Source: Natronomonas halophila (lineage in GTDB: Archaea; Halobacteriota; Halobacteria; Halobacteriales; Haloarculaceae). From it: a DNA stretch of 64,000 nt. This document shows, one piece after another, positions 42,009-51,086 of the stretch. The DNA lies in the NCBI RefSeq assembly GCF_013391085.1, contig NZ_CP058334.1, forward strand, positions 2,418,001-2,482,000, written 5' to 3'. The notes under the pieces were generated by a model. The model saw only the letters and a list, made by a program, of their open reading frames with translations, searched no databases and had not been told where the DNA came from. Numbering within the stretch: the stretch's first letter is position 1; every line of letters starts with the position of its first letter. The translations under genes were made by a program, and so were the position numbers.

Positions 42009-42797
42009 ATGGCCATCGACCCCGGTGTCGCCCGCGACCACGCCGTGTCGTTCCTCCGGGAACGCCTGTCCTCGTCGGGCCTCGACCGCTACGTCATCGG
42101 CATCAGCGGCGGCCTCGATTCGACCGTCGCGCTCCATCTCGCCGTCGACGCCGTCGGCGCCGATAGCGTGACGGGCATCGTCCTCCCGGACCACCCCAGC
42201 GCTCCCGAGAACATGCAGGACGCCCGGGACCTCTGTAAGACGGTCGACGTTACGTGGCGCGAGGCGAACATCGCCTCGCTGGTCGCCGACTACACCGACC
42301 GGATGCCCTACGACGTCGACACCCTCTCGCTCGGGAACCTCCGGGCGCGCACCCGCATGGTCTTCCTCTATCTGGAGGCCAACGTCCACGACGGCCTCGT
42401 CGTCGGCCCCGACAACCGCTCGGAGTACCTGCTCGGCTACTTCACGAAGTTCGGCGACGGCGCCGCTGACGTCCGCCCGCTCGGCGACCTTTATAAGACG
42501 GAGGTCTACGACCTTGCGAGACACATCGGCGTCGACGAGAGATTCATCGAGAAGACGCCGACTGCGGAGTTGTGGGCCGGGCAAACCGACGAAGGCGAGA
42601 TTGGGGCGAAGTATGCGGATATCGACCCTTTCCTTCGCGCGTATGTGTATGGTGATAAGGGGGTTGAGGAAGCCGCTGAGACGGCTGACGTCGATATGGA
42701 TACTGCCGAACGGTTGGCTGAACTGGTCGATGGGAGTGCGCACAAGCGCGATGTGCCGCCGACGGCTTCCATGGCCGACCGAACGCCTCTGGGGTAA
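42009..42797 (+). CDS. nadE: NH3-dependent NAD+ synthetase
   Basis: 262 residues. NadE makes NAD+ from deamido-NAD+, ammonia and ATP. The PP-loop ATP motif is GISGGLDSTVAL (SGGxDS). GPDNRSEYLLGYFTKFGDGAADVRPLGDLYKTEV contains the substrate-binding residues, and the C-terminal ELWAGQTDEGEIG is typical. There is no glutaminase domain, so it uses free ammonia. The ATG at 42009 was chosen because the ~25 upstream codons of the frame are not family-like. Confidence 0.93.
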   Translation: MAIDPGVARDHAVSFLRERLSSSGLDRYVIGISGGLDSTVALHLAVDAVGADSVTGIVLPDHPSAPENMQDARDLCKTVDVTWREANIASLVADYTDRMPYDVDTLSLGNLRARTRMVFLYLEANVHDGLVVGPDNRSEYLLGYFTKFGDGAADVRPLGDLYKTEVYDLARHIGVDERFIEKTPTAELWAGQTDEGEIGAKYADIDPFLRAYVYGDKGVEEAAETADVDMDTAERLAELVDGSAHKRDVPPTASMADRTPLG

Positions 42798-42815
42798 GCA
42801 GCCGATGGCTACCCG

Positions 42816-43349
42816 TTAGCGCTGTTGTCGCTTTTCGATTAAGTCCTGTATCTTTCCAGGGTTCGGTATTGAGCTAAAGCGTATGAACCCCAGACTTTGG
42901 TTCATGCCGCCCGTAAGGAACTGAACTGTTCCGACGCCGAACAACGACTGAATCCGACTCGTCGTTATCTCCGTCCCGCGAAGCTCCCGTATCGGGAGTT
43001 GTCGGCGCTTTACTTTCCCGAATAACCGATATTGATGTACGACGCTGTCGGCGTTGACGATATATCTGGTCCGGTAGAGGATAAGCATAAGCCAGAGATA
43101 TCTGAGCGAGACCAGAGCGCCGAGCGCGATTGCGACCCAGGCGGCGTTGTCCGACCGCTGTGCGGAGTTGAAGAAATACCCCGCGATTGCGGCGGTTCCC
43201 ACCACGACGAGTATGAGCTTGATGGCCGTCGGCTTTATCGTCGGATGAGTGCTTTCGCTACCGGTCTCATCGGATGGCTGTTGTCCTCCATCGGCTCGAA
43301 GGCGCTGTGCACGATTTTTGCTACGTATCGAGGTACTGTCTCCTGTCAT
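42816..43349 (-). CDS. Membrane protein with PH-like (bPH2) domain
   Basis: 177 residues. A polar Ser/Arg/Gln-rich N-terminus (1-40) precedes two hydrophobic helices (about 42-62 and 70-92, with a WVAIALGALVSL segment). A beta-rich C-terminal part has RTRYIVNADSVVHQYRLFGKVKRRQLPIRELRGTEI, the pattern of bacterial PH-type domains (DUF304/bPH2). Function unknown. The DNA is less GC-rich than its neighbours. It may be co-transcribed with the Yip1-like membrane protein upstream (4-base overlap). Confidence 0.7.
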   Translation of the reverse strand: MTGDSTSIRSKNRAQRLRADGGQQPSDETGSESTHPTIKPTAIKLILVVVGTAAIAGYFFNSAQRSDNAAWVAIALGALVSLRYLWLMLILYRTRYIVNADSVVHQYRLFGKVKRRQLPIRELRGTEITTSRIQSLFGVGTVQFLTGGMNQSLGFIRFSSIPNPGKIQDLIEKRQQR

Positions 43350-44173
43350 GCTCCTAGTATCAACCGAAGGAACCGGAATATTGGTGCTTGAACGTTGGTC
43401 GCAGCCCCGACTCTGAGAAACGTCTCGAGCGGATTATTGCTTGTTAATACGATCGTGTGTCCCCACACGGTGATTAAAAGCGCAAGGAGAGATTCAGCCA
43501 CGCTTCCTCCGTGATTAATCCGCACATCGAGGTACAGCAAGTAGAGGAAGTATCCGAAGGAGCCGATCCACACGACGAACAGTGCCGCCGGAACCGGCGT
43601 GGCCAGCGTTTCGAAAAGCGGGGCTTGGCTATACGAGGCCAAATCGGTTGTTGGTGGTGCGAGTGGAGCGACGCCTTGGGTGATCCCTCCCGTCGTGTAT
43701 TCCCAGGCGTACGGATCCCGGACGCCGGTCAGTACTCGTAGCCCTCCGTTTCGAATACCGTTCAGAACCAGCGTATACTTCTGTGGCATGGCCGCCTGCG
43801 CACTAATATTCAAGATGAGAAAGCCTCCCCCAGCGTACAGTAGTGATTGGACCGACCGGCCTAGACCTGCGGTTTTCGAAAGCGTGACCAAGGCCAGAAC
43901 GTAGCCGGGTAAGAAGGCGGTGATTAGTACAATGAACTGTGTCAGGACTCCGTATGTGCTCCTGACGGAAGCCCGAATTCCATGCTCGTATCCGCCTATC
44001 TGTTGTACGATTAGCGCGACGTTGACCAGAACGAACAGTCCGACGACAGCAAAGTTGCGAAGCGAAGTCCCCAACCCCTGCCGCCGATAGCTGATAATGG
44101 CAGTCTTCGGCCTGAAAAACAGGTCCAGAAACTGCTGAAGTTCGCGGGGAAACTCCACGCGTTCACGTCTCAT
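43346..44173 (-). CDS. Multi-pass Yip1-like membrane protein
   Basis: 275 residues from the ATG at 44173. A cytoplasmic N-terminus (RRERVEFPRELQQFLDLFF) leads to about five or six hydrophobic segments. The FFRPKTAI-like start of the family is close to FFRPKTAIISYRRQG. Yip1-type proteins are membrane proteins of unclear role in Archaea. A TTG start 10 codons upstream (44203) is possible; TATATAATT just before the ATG is too close to be its own promoter. Lower GC than flanking genes. Confidence 0.65.
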   Translation of the reverse strand: MRRERVEFPRELQQFLDLFFRPKTAIISYRRQGLGTSLRNFAVVGLFVLVNVALIVQQIGGYEHGIRASVRSTYGVLTQFIVLITAFLPGYVLALVTLSKTAGLGRSVQSLLYAGGGFLILNISAQAAMPQKYTLVLNGIRNGGLRVLTGVRDPYAWEYTTGGITQGVAPLAPPTTDLASYSQAPLFETLATPVPAALFVVWIGSFGYFLYLLYLDVRINHGGSVAESLLALLITVWGHTIVLTSNNPLETFLRVGAATNVQAPIFRFLRLILGA

Positions 44174-44366
44174 GAATCGGATATATAATTTTTGGACGTC
44201 CAACTCCGCAGAGAACCGGATAACCCGCCGATCTTCCTATCAGTAGAGTACAAGTCGGTGTCCGGATGGTGGCAGAGGGTCCAGACAACGCTGTGTCTTT
44301 TCGTGCGCGTGCCCGGCTCCTCCTAGAGCCGTTGGTTTTTATCGGAGCACGCCGAAGCCCTCGCCG

Positions 44367-45530
44367 ATGCTTGATGGCGTCAACGTCGCGCTGGGGGTCT
44401 CCGGCTCTATCGCGGCGGTAAAGACGGTCGAACTGGCCCACGAACTCCGTCGACAGGGCGCGGAGGTCCGGGCGGTGATGACCGAGGCAGCGCAGGGAAT
44501 CATCCATCCGTGGGCCCTCGAATTCGCGACTGAGAACCCGGTCGTCACGGAGATTACGGGCTCGGTCGAACACGTCGAGCTATGCGGCTACGACGGGTGG
44601 GCCGACGTCCTGCTGTTGGCGCCATCGACGGCCAATACTATCGGCAAGGTCGCGGGCGCCGTCGACGATACGCCCGTCACGACCTGTGCGACGACGGCCC
44701 TCGGCGCGGGGATGCCGGTCGTCGTCGCCCCGGCGATGCACGCGCCGATGTACGACCATCCGGGCGTGCTGGAGGCCATCGAAACGCTCGAAGAGTGGGG
44801 CGTCGAGTTCGTCGACCCGCGCCTCGAAGAGGGGAAGGCCAAAATCGCCGAGGAGGAAGCTATCGTCCTCGATGTCGCCCGCGCGGTGGGCGCTCGACCG
44901 CTCGACGACGAACACGTCGTCATCACCAGCGGGCCGACCAGCGAGTCCATCGACCCCGTACGCGTCATCTCGAACCGCGCCTCGGGGCGGACGGGCCGCG
45001 CGGTCGCGAAGGCCTGCTACGTCCGGGGAGCGGACGTGACGCTGGTTCACGACGGCCCGGAAGTTCCCTATGCGGACGTGGTCGCCGTCGAAAGCGCCGC
45101 GGAGATGCTGGAGGGCGTGCTGTCGGTCGCCGACGGCGCCGACGGCGCCGACACGCTGGTATCGGCCGCCGCGATTAGCGACTATACCGTCGAGACAGCC
45201 CCCGAGAAAATCCGCTCCGGTCAGGACCTCACGCTTGACCTCGAACCGACGCCGAAACTCATCGATTCCGTGCGCGAGGCGTATCCGGACCTCCCCATCG
45301 TCGGCTTCAAGGTCGAAACCAGTGGCAACGACGAGGCGATGGTCGAGAAGGCCCGCGAGACGCTTGCCCGTGCGGGACTCGCGTTCGTCGTCGCCAACGA
45401 CGCCAGCGTGATGGGCGCCGAGACGACCCGCGTGCTCCTCGTTCGCGCCGGGTCGACCGAGGAACACGAGGGAACGAAGGCCGAAATCGGCGGCCATATC
45501 GCTGACGCACTCGCCGACGAACTGGCGTAG
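44367..45530 (+). CDS. coaBC: Phosphopantothenoylcysteine decarboxylase / phosphopantothenate-cysteine ligase
   Basis: 387 residues. CoaBC joins two CoA-synthesis steps: ligation of cysteine to phosphopantothenate and its decarboxylation. The N-terminal flavin decarboxylase (CoaC) shows GSIAAVKTVELA, ADVLLLAPSTANTIGKVAGAVDDT and PAMHAPMYDHP. The C-terminal CoaB ligase shows TSGPTSESIDPVRVISNRASGRTGRAVAKA and VSAAAISDY. The full-length fusion is the common form. It is preceded by about 160 bases without a gene. Confidence 0.94.
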   Translation: MLDGVNVALGVSGSIAAVKTVELAHELRRQGAEVRAVMTEAAQGIIHPWALEFATENPVVTEITGSVEHVELCGYDGWADVLLLAPSTANTIGKVAGAVDDTPVTTCATTALGAGMPVVVAPAMHAPMYDHPGVLEAIETLEEWGVEFVDPRLEEGKAKIAEEEAIVLDVARAVGARPLDDEHVVITSGPTSESIDPVRVISNRASGRTGRAVAKACYVRGADVTLVHDGPEVPYADVVAVESAAEMLEGVLSVADGADGADTLVSAAAISDYTVETAPEKIRSGQDLTLDLEPTPKLIDSVREAYPDLPIVGFKVETSGNDEAMVEKARETLARAGLAFVVANDASVMGAETTRVLLVRAGSTEEHEGTKAEIGGHIADALADELA

Positions 45531-45633
45531 CCGCGCGTTACGAGTCTCGAAACGAGCCTCGAAACCGCGTTGAGTGCTTTTTGAATGGGTGTCGTCCACC
45601 CGGATACGCGGCGGTAACGCCGGGGTGGACGAT

Positions 45634-46035
45634 ATGCTCGGACAGGATACTCGGGGCCGCTCACGACTGCTCGGAGCCATCCAACTCGTCTGTCTCGTCA
45701 TGCTTCTCTCCTTGGTACTCGGCCTCGGCATCTACGGCGTCGCCGGCGGATTGGCCCAGACCGTTCCGGCGACGAACTTCGAGTTCGACTACGACGATTC
45801 GGCGGAGACGCTCGTCATCACCCACGCCGGGGGCGACACCGTCGACGCCCGGGCGATTCGACTCACGGGCATCGACGCCGAATGCACTGCCGACGACTGG
45901 GGCGGCCGAAAAGTCTCGGCGGGCGATACCTGCCGGGTCGATTCCGTCCCTGCCGATACCGACCTCCGAATCGCATGGGACGGCGTCGGGACGAACACCG
46001 CCACGCTCGGCGGCTGGGCGGGCCCGGACGCCTGA
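45634..46035 (+). CDS. Pilin-like secreted/membrane protein (archaeal type IV pilin-type domain)
   Basis: 133 residues from the ATG at 45634. A basic stretch (DTRGRSRLLGA) precedes a hydrophobic helix (AIQLVCLVMLLSLVLGLGIYGVAGG), then an extracellular beta-rich part. NFEFDYDDSAETLVITHAGGDTVDARAIRLTG matches the DUF1628/archaeal pilin-like pattern. The classical pilin cleavage motif is not obvious. A GTG nine bases upstream is an alternative start. A cell-surface role is likely. Confidence 0.65.
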   Translation: MLGQDTRGRSRLLGAIQLVCLVMLLSLVLGLGIYGVAGGLAQTVPATNFEFDYDDSAETLVITHAGGDTVDARAIRLTGIDAECTADDWGGRKVSAGDTCRVDSVPADTDLRIAWDGVGTNTATLGGWAGPDA

Positions 46036-46092
46036 CGTCACCGGGTGAATCCCTCGCTGGGTTTATATTTACGGCCCCGCTGTGCTGTTGCG

Positions 46093-46566
46093 ATGAGTGG
46101 CTCTCACGCCGTCGGGTTCACCGTGTTCGTGGTGCTGGCGGTGACGCTCGTGTCGGGCCCCCTCGTCGGGGTTTCGCTAACCGAGGAGGCGGTGCCCGAC
46201 GGCGAACCCAGCCACGTAACCGTCGAGGTGGATTCGGCCCCCGAAAGCGCGACGCTGTCGCCGAACCGCCACAACGACGAACTCTATCACCTCCGGGCCG
46301 ACGCGGTGCACATCACCGCTACCAACGTTTCGGGGCGGCCGACGGTCGTCTATCAACTTCAGGTTCCCGAACTGAACCACACCCGAAGCGTGGGGATGTT
46401 CATCGACGAGGCGGGTTCCTACGAGGTTTCCTTCGACCCCTCGAACATCGAGACCGAGCGGGTCGATAAGGACCGATACGAGGGAACGATTACAGTGAAA
46501 GCGTTCGATGACGACGGCAGTCGTACGCTGGTCGAACGGACCGTTACCGTCGAGGTCGAGGAATGA
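46093..46566 (+). CDS. Secreted hypothetical protein with N-terminal signal
   Basis: 157 residues. A hydrophobic signal or anchor (VGFTVFVVLAVTLVSGPLVGVSL) is followed by a beta-rich, acidic domain with two Asn-X-Ser/Thr sequons (NVS, NHT) that could be glycosylated. [27 protein letters not shown] suggests a terminal Ig-like strand pattern. The stop overlaps the start of the following membrane protein (ATGA), so they may work together at the cell surface. Confidence 0.65.
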   Translation: MSGSHAVGFTVFVVLAVTLVSGPLVGVSLTEEAVPDGEPSHVTVEVDSAPESATLSPNRHNDELYHLRADAVHITATNVSGRPTVVYQLQVPELNHTRSVGMFIDEAGSYEVSFDPSNIETERVDKDRYEGTITVKAFDDDGSRTLVERTVTVEVEE

Positions 46567-48416
46567 ACCGCCGCGACCGCCTCCTTCGTGCCGTTTTCGG
46601 CGACCGCCTCGGGGTAATCGTCTTTCTCGCTGCACTCCTCGTCTACCTTTCCTGCTGGCGAATCGGCGTCCTGATAAACGATAGTTACACCGTCGCAAAC
46701 GCCCTCGTCGCCGTTGCCGACGGTCATCTGTATCTCGACGAGGCCGTCTATGGCCCCGGGCTCGATACGCCCGGTGTGGGCAGTCGTGACGGGCAACTCT
46801 ACGGCCGCAACTACGGCCAGGTATTCCTCAGCCTGCCGCTCCTCTTCGCTATCGAGGCACTCGCAACGGTCGCCGACCTCCGGGTCGCCCTCGCGGGACT
46901 CTGGGCGCTCGTCGTCCTCGCGCTCGCGGTTCTCGTCGGCCGTGAACGCGGTATCCACGACCGCGCCGCGTACGCCGGAAGCGCACTCGCACTCGTCGGC
47001 TTCGCTGCAATCGTCATCGACGCGACCCCGATCGACCCCAGCGACCACTACCTCATCGCGCTGCAACTGCTGACGATGCTCGCCGCCGCCGGAACCGGCG
47101 TCGTCTGCTATCGACTGCTATCGCTGGCCTACGACCGCCGCGTCGGCTTCGTTGCCGGCCTCGGGGTCACGCTCGCCACACCCGTCGGCTTCTGGGCCCA
47201 GTTCCCGAAGCGACACGCCTTCGTCGCCTGCTGTGCGGTCGCCGTCATGTACTTCCTCTACCGGAGTCGAGAGGGCAACGGCGTCGATACCCGGTATCGC
47301 GCAGCCGCGTACGTCCCCGTTGGAATCGCAGCGTGGGTCAGTGCTGCGGAAGGCGCTATTCTCCTGTTGGCTCTCCTGGCTGTCGACGTACCGACCGGCG
47401 GCCGAAGCATCCGGTCGCTGGCGGCCGCCGCGACCGCCTGTGTCCTCGCTAGTCTTCCCATGTTCGTGACGAACCTCTTCGTGAGCGGTAACCCGCTCGA
47501 ACCGCCGCGGGTGTTGAGCGCCGGCGGGAGCGGTTCGCTCGCGGAGCGTGGCGACCCTAACGATAGTGGGAGTGGTGGGGGAAGTAGTGGCGGTAGCAGC
47601 AGCGGTGGGGGAAGTAGTGGCGATAGCGGCAGTGGCGGCGAAACTATTGACGCAATCACCGAAATCATCGATACCGCACTCGGCGTTGGTGACCTCCTAC
47701 TCGGTCTTTATCAGCGGGGTATCGATATGGTGTTCTCCGAAACGGGGGAACTCTACCACACCTTCATCCGTGGTGGCTACCTCCCCGGTATCGCACAGCA
47801 GGACGCCGGCGAGGCGATTCGACTCGCCTTTCTCGAAGCCATGCCGCTGGCTGCCGCACTCGTCGTCGTACCCGTCGTGGCCGCTCGGACCGACCTCGTC
47901 GGCCGCGTTCGGGCGGTAGTCGACCATCGCGGACTCACTGGGTTCGGCATCGTCGATGCCTTCGCCGTCGTCTACGGAACCGCGCTGACGCTCATCTATC
48001 TGCCACGACTCCCGATACACGCCGCGATCACCGTCCGATACCTGCTTCCGCTGTATCCGATTGCTATCTATGCGCTCGCCCGGCAGCCAGCCGTCCGGCG
48101 AGTCATTGACGAGCGATTCCGTCCGCTGTCCTTCGCGTACGCCGGAAGCCTCCTCGTTGGCGGCCAACTACTGGTCCTCTATCTGTGGGCGACCGAGGCC
48201 ACGCGCGGCGAGGCCGTCCAGACCCACGCACTCGTCAGTCTCGTCGCCGCTGGCCTGCTCGCGGCGTGGATTCTCGCCGATGCGTTCGGCTATCGCGAGG
48301 ACCGTTTGGGGGCCGTTGCACTCGCCTTCGCGGCGGCCGCGGCGACCGCCTTCGTGGTCCTCGGCGCGCTCTGGCATTTCGCCTTCGTCGGCCCGCAGGC
48401 GCTCCCGTTCGTCTGA
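46563..48416 (+). CDS. Large multi-pass membrane protein, probable glycosyltransferase-like
   Basis: 617 residues with about 11-12 membrane helices. The first extracellular loop carries a [22 protein letters not shown] stretch that resembles the GT-C/ArnT-type mannosyltransferase catalytic loop (acidic residues near the first loop). A Gly/Ser-rich linker (about 319-359) interrupts the middle. The family is uncertain; a dolichyl-phosphate-dependent surface glycosyltransferase is plausible. It overlaps the secreted-protein gene by 4 bases (ATGA). Confidence 0.65.
   Translation: MNRRDRLLRAVFGDRLGVIVFLAALLVYLSCWRIGVLINDSYTVANALVAVADGHLYLDEAVYGPGLDTPGVGSRDGQLYGRNYGQVFLSLPLLFAIEALATVADLRVALAGLWALVVLALAVLVGRERGIHDRAAYAGSALALVGFAAIVIDATPIDPSDHYLIALQLLTMLAAAGTGVVCYRLLSLAYDRRVGFVAGLGVTLATPVGFWAQFPKRHAFVACCAVAVMYFLYRSREGNGVDTRYRAAAYVPVGIAAWVSAAEGAILLLALLAVDVPTGGRSIRSLAAAATACVLASLPMFVTNLFVSGNPLEPPRVLSAGGSGSLAERGDPNDSGSGGGSSGGSSSGGGSSGDSGSGGETIDAITEIIDTALGVGDLLLGLYQRGIDMVFSETGELYHTFIRGGYLPGIAQQDAGEAIRLAFLEAMPLAAALVVVPVVAARTDLVGRVRAVVDHRGLTGFGIVDAFAVVYGTALTLIYLPRLPIHAAITVRYLLPLYPIAIYALARQPAVRRVIDERFRPLSFAYAGSLLVGGQLLVLYLWATEATRGEAVQTHALVSLVAAGLLAAWILADAFGYREDRLGAVALAFAAAAATAFVVLGALWHFAFVGPQALPFV
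47540..47641 (+). repeat. GGGGGAAGTAGTGGCG-type coding micro-repeats in the membrane protein
   Basis: Within the Gly/Ser-rich linker the DNA repeats a unit of about 33 bases containing GGTGGGGGAAGTAGTGGCG twice, with shorter AGTGG and GGCAGTGG variants around it. The codons translate to [23 protein letters not shown]. Near-identical DNA suggests recent expansion by slippage or unequal exchange. The loop is predicted extracellular. Confidence 0.7.
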
Positions 48417-48478
48417 GACGCCTCCACACTCCGGCCTCTTACCGTCAAGCTTTACCCCGGCCTTCGAGTACCCCGAGC

Positions 48479-49048
48479 ATGGACCAGCTTCAGCAGTCCC
48501 TCCTCGACGCGCCGATTATCGAGAAGGACGGCTACCACTACTTCGTCCATCCGATCAGCGACGGCGTCCCGATGCTCGAACCCAGCCTTCTGCGCGAAAT
48601 CGTCATCAAAATCATCCGCAAGGCGCAACTGGAGGACGTCGACAAAATCGTCACCCCCGCCGCGATGGGGATTCACATCTCGACGGCCGTCTCGCTGATG
48701 ACCGATATCCCACTGGTCGTCATCCGCAAACGCGAGTACGGCCTCGAAGGCGAGACGCCGCTCTTCCAGGAGACCGGCTACTCCGAGAACCAGATGTTCA
48801 TCAACGACGTCGACGAAGGCGACAGCGTCCTCGTCCTCGACGACGTGCTCTCGACCGGCGGCACGCTCTCGGCTATCTGCGACGCCCTCGAAGACATCGG
48901 CGCCGACATCGTCGACGTCGTCGCCGTCATCAAGAAGGTCGGCGGCGAGAACAAACTCGAAGCATCCCCTTACTCCGCGAAGACGCTCATCAACGTCGAC
49001 GTCGTCGACGGCGACGTCGTCATCGTCGACGCGAAAGGCGACGACTAA
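48479..49048 (+). CDS. hpt: Purine (hypoxanthine/guanine) phosphoribosyltransferase
   Basis: 189 residues of type I phosphoribosyltransferase fold. The PRPP loop is [22 protein letters not shown] (DDVLSTGGT), and the N-terminal [16 protein letters not shown] is the nucleotide-binding region. HGPRT-type salvage is likely: hypoxanthine or guanine plus PRPP gives IMP or GMP. The start ATG at 48479 was preferred to a long upstream frame that reads through the membrane protein. A palindromic element starts 5 bases after the stop. Confidence 0.88.
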   Translation: MDQLQQSLLDAPIIEKDGYHYFVHPISDGVPMLEPSLLREIVIKIIRKAQLEDVDKIVTPAAMGIHISTAVSLMTDIPLVVIRKREYGLEGETPLFQETGYSENQMFINDVDEGDSVLVLDDVLSTGGTLSAICDALEDIGADIVDVVAVIKKVGGENKLEASPYSAKTLINVDVVDGDVVIVDAKGDD

Positions 49049-49053
49049 CAACC

Positions 49054-49312
49054 ACTTTTTGCACGCTCCGGCGGTTCGGCGCGCTGCAGCGCCGAACCCG
49101 CCTCCGCGGTCATCAGATTCCTGCGGAATCTGATGGGCAATCAGACCGCGTCGCGGTCTGATGACGGCAAAAACGTGGGGAAAATATGCGCGAGAGCCTC
49201 CAGCCGCCTCCCTTCGGTCGTCGTTAGTCGGCTCTCGCTACGGCGGCTCACTTCGTTCGCCGCCGGGAACCGCCTCGGGGGCCTTCTTCGAAGGCCCCAC
49301 TCGGCGGATACT
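49054..49312 (+). repeat. Modular palindromic element 3 (after hpt)
   Basis: ACTTTTTGCACG begins 5 bases after the hpt stop. Successive perfect hairpins follow: GGTTCGGCGC/GCGCCGAACC, ATCAGATTC/GAATCTGAT (49112-49120/49126-49134) and ATCAGACCGCG/CGCGGTCTGAT (49140-49150/49152-49162). Then come CGGCAAAAAC and GTGGGGAAAATATGCGCGAGAG. The end module AACCGCCTCGGGGGCC-stem-CGGCGGATACT closes it at 49312. The next 90 bases hold no gene, only a TATA-like GATATATG near 49394. Confidence 0.75.
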
Positions 49313-49402
49313 AACCTTGATTTCTGCTAAACCTGTCTCAGTAATTCGCTGCGTAGGCTGCTTACGCCGAACACCGTATCGAATACTTGACAGATATATG
49401 AT

Positions 49403-49603
49403 GGTGTCCGCGAGCGCTACGCGCTCGCGGTTCTCCGCGCCGAGCGTAGCGAGGCGCGGGACCAAGGCCCGACCGTAGGGAGGGCCGAAATGTCTTTTTC
49501 ATCGAAGTTTTTGCCGGGTAGCGAGGGACCGTAGGTCCCTCGGACCATACGAGCGGGCCGAAGGCCCGCGAGCAGACGGCCGCAGGCGCCCGTGCAAAAA
49601 GTT
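49403..49603 (-). repeat. Modular palindromic element 4 (after initiator tRNA, minus orientation)
   Basis: Read on the minus strand from 49603: AACTTTTTGCACG, then a hairpin cluster, CCGGCAAAAACTTCGATGAAAAA (49517-49495 region), CTTGGTCCCGCGCC and the end module AACCGC-stem-GCGGACACC (to 49403). The first ~110 bases match element 5 almost base for base. With element 3 it forms an inward-facing pair between hpt and tRNA-Met. The element starts about 37 bases from the tRNA 3' end. Confidence 0.75.
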
Positions 49604-49639
49604 CGGTGTAGAAAGTTCGATGGGAAACGTCGGGGAGTA

Positions 49640-49714
49640 TAGCGGGAGGTAGATTTGAACTACCGATCTCCGGGTTATGAGCCCGGCGGAATCTCCTGGC
49701 TATCCCATCCCGCT
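49640..49714 (-). tRNA. Initiator tRNA-Met (CAU)
   Basis: The acceptor stem pairs AGCGGGA with TCCCGCT, closing as A1:T72, which is typical of archaeal initiators. The anticodon stem has three consecutive G:C pairs (CCGGG/CCCGG around the CTCATAA loop). The T-arm is GGTAGTTCAAATCTACC. No intron is present, unlike the usual intron-bearing elongator tRNA-Met of haloarchaea. Confidence 0.93.
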
Positions 49715-49774
49715 ACTTTCTCGTAATCCGGTCCGCCCATTAAGGGTTGTGATTGACGTGCCGTCTGTGGAATC

Positions 49775-50248
49775 CTACCGTGAATCGTGAACCCGCCAGG
49801 TAAGCAGGCTCTCGGCGACGTAGTTGACCGCGACGGCACAGCCGATGGCGACCGGGAGTGTAATCAGGGGCCAGACATCGGTATCGGCGACGACAACCGT
49901 CACGTCGAGACGAGTGAGGACGTAGACGACGACGAACTGAACCAACAGGCCGGCGGAGCGAACGACGTTGGATTTGACGAGGCGCCGGAACTTCGGCACC
50001 AACCCCGCCGCGCCGTGGTCGGCGAACGTCCAGTGGTCGTTGATGAGGAACATGAGGACGATGGCAATCTCGGCGCCGACGAGTTTGGCCCACTCGGCCG
50101 GCAGTATCGCACCGAGGGTAAGGGCGGAACTAACCGACAGGTCGACCGCGGCACCGATTGCTCCGACGCCGAGGAACTGGCCCATGCGGACCGGCGCAAC
50201 CAGGATGTCACGGAGGTCGATGATGAGGTCGATGAGGCGGCGTTTCAT
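49775..50248 (-). CDS. GtrA-family membrane protein
   Basis: 157 residues with four hydrophobic helices and the GtrA pattern: GQFLGVGAIGAAVDLSVSSAL, a loop, FLINDHWTFADHG, and LSKFRRL-like VPKFRRLVKS. Family members help flip or use lipid-linked glucosyl carriers. It sits 4 bases overlapping the dolichyl-phosphate glycosyltransferase gene downstream in coordinate (upstream in transcription), so the two act together in surface glycan or N-glycan assembly. Confidence 0.85.
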   Translation of the reverse strand: MKRRLIDLIIDLRDILVAPVRMGQFLGVGAIGAAVDLSVSSALTLGAILPAEWAKLVGAEIAIVLMFLINDHWTFADHGAAGLVPKFRRLVKSNVVRSAGLLVQFVVVYVLTRLDVTVVVADTDVWPLITLPVAIGCAVAVNYVAESLLTWRVHDSR

Positions 50249-51003
50249 TCTCTATCAACGAGCGCGATGTCGTCCTCACGTGCGAGTGCGTCGTGTAGCC
50301 GGCTATCCTGCAAGCGCTTGGCGCGGTGACGGGCGACGAACAGTGCCTTGCCCATCGAGAGGCTGGTCCGGACCGGCGAGACGGTCGAACCGGGTTTGTC
50401 CTCCCAGCGAATCGGCACCTCCGCGATTTCGAGGTCCAGCGCCGCGGCCATCGCCAGCAGTTCGACGTCCCACGCGAAGCCGGGTTCGTAGATGTGGGTC
50501 CGCACGCGCTCCCAGGCGTCGGCGGTGATGGCCTTCGCTCCGCACTGGTAATCGTAGAGTTGTGCCTCCAACAGCCGGCGGGCGAACCACGCGAAACCGT
50601 CGCCGAGGAGGCGACGGGCCAGCGTCTGGTGCCCGACGACGTGTGACCCCGGATGTCGGCGGGAGCCCGCGGCCACGTCGGCGTCGTCGAGTCCGTCGAC
50701 GATTCGGGCGAGTTCCGATGCGGGCGTGCTGCCGTCGGCGTCGGCGAAGGCCAGTCGGTCCGTTTCGAGGGCCTCGAAGCCGGCGGTGATTGCGGCGCCT
50801 TTCCCCCGGCGGTAGGGGACCGCGTTGACCACGACGCCGGGGAGGGATGCCGCGGTAATCGACTCGAGTGTTTCCGGGTCGGGGTCGTCGAACTCGACGC
50901 GAACCGTTGCCGGGGACAGTTCCTCGACGATATCCTGGAGGTATGCCTCGAGGCGGGCAGGGTCGGGGCGGAAGGCGGGGACGACGACCCCAAGGCGGCT
51001 CAT
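50245..51003 (-). CDS. GT2-family dolichyl-phosphate sugar transferase
   Basis: 252 residues. GT-A fold: GVVVPAFRPDPARLEAYLQDIV, then FADADGSTPASELARIVDGL, where the DxD-like DADGS binds the nucleotide sugar and metal. AGSRRHPGSHVVGHQTLARRLLGDGFAWF and YDYQCGAKAITADAW are typical of DPG/AglJ-like enzymes that load dolichyl phosphate. The sugar is not known. It overlaps the GtrA gene start by 4 bases and is divergent from the DUF2298 gene. The ATG at 51003 was chosen; the upstream frame is short and not family-like. Confidence 0.88.
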   Translation of the reverse strand: MSRLGVVVPAFRPDPARLEAYLQDIVEELSPATVRVEFDDPDPETLESITAASLPGVVVNAVPYRRGKGAAITAGFEALETDRLAFADADGSTPASELARIVDGLDDADVAAGSRRHPGSHVVGHQTLARRLLGDGFAWFARRLLEAQLYDYQCGAKAITADAWERVRTHIYEPGFAWDVELLAMAAALDLEIAEVPIRWEDKPGSTVSPVRTSLSMGKALFVARHRAKRLQDSRLHDALAREDDIALVDRE

Positions 51004-51086
51004 GTCCGCCTCTGGCATCCGGGTCAGCAAAAACCGTTCGACTCCGGTGTGACACTTCACAAGAGGTATAGGGGCTGGATTCGGCC

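Noticed and set aside
44174-44190. TATATAATT as a promoter of the Yip1-like gene
   Set aside because: Only a few bases before the chosen ATG, too close for a transcript start to precede it; probably coding or coincidental.
49049-49640. CRISPR array
   Set aside because: Repeats are palindromic modules, not regularly spaced identical repeats with unique spacers, and no cas genes are present.
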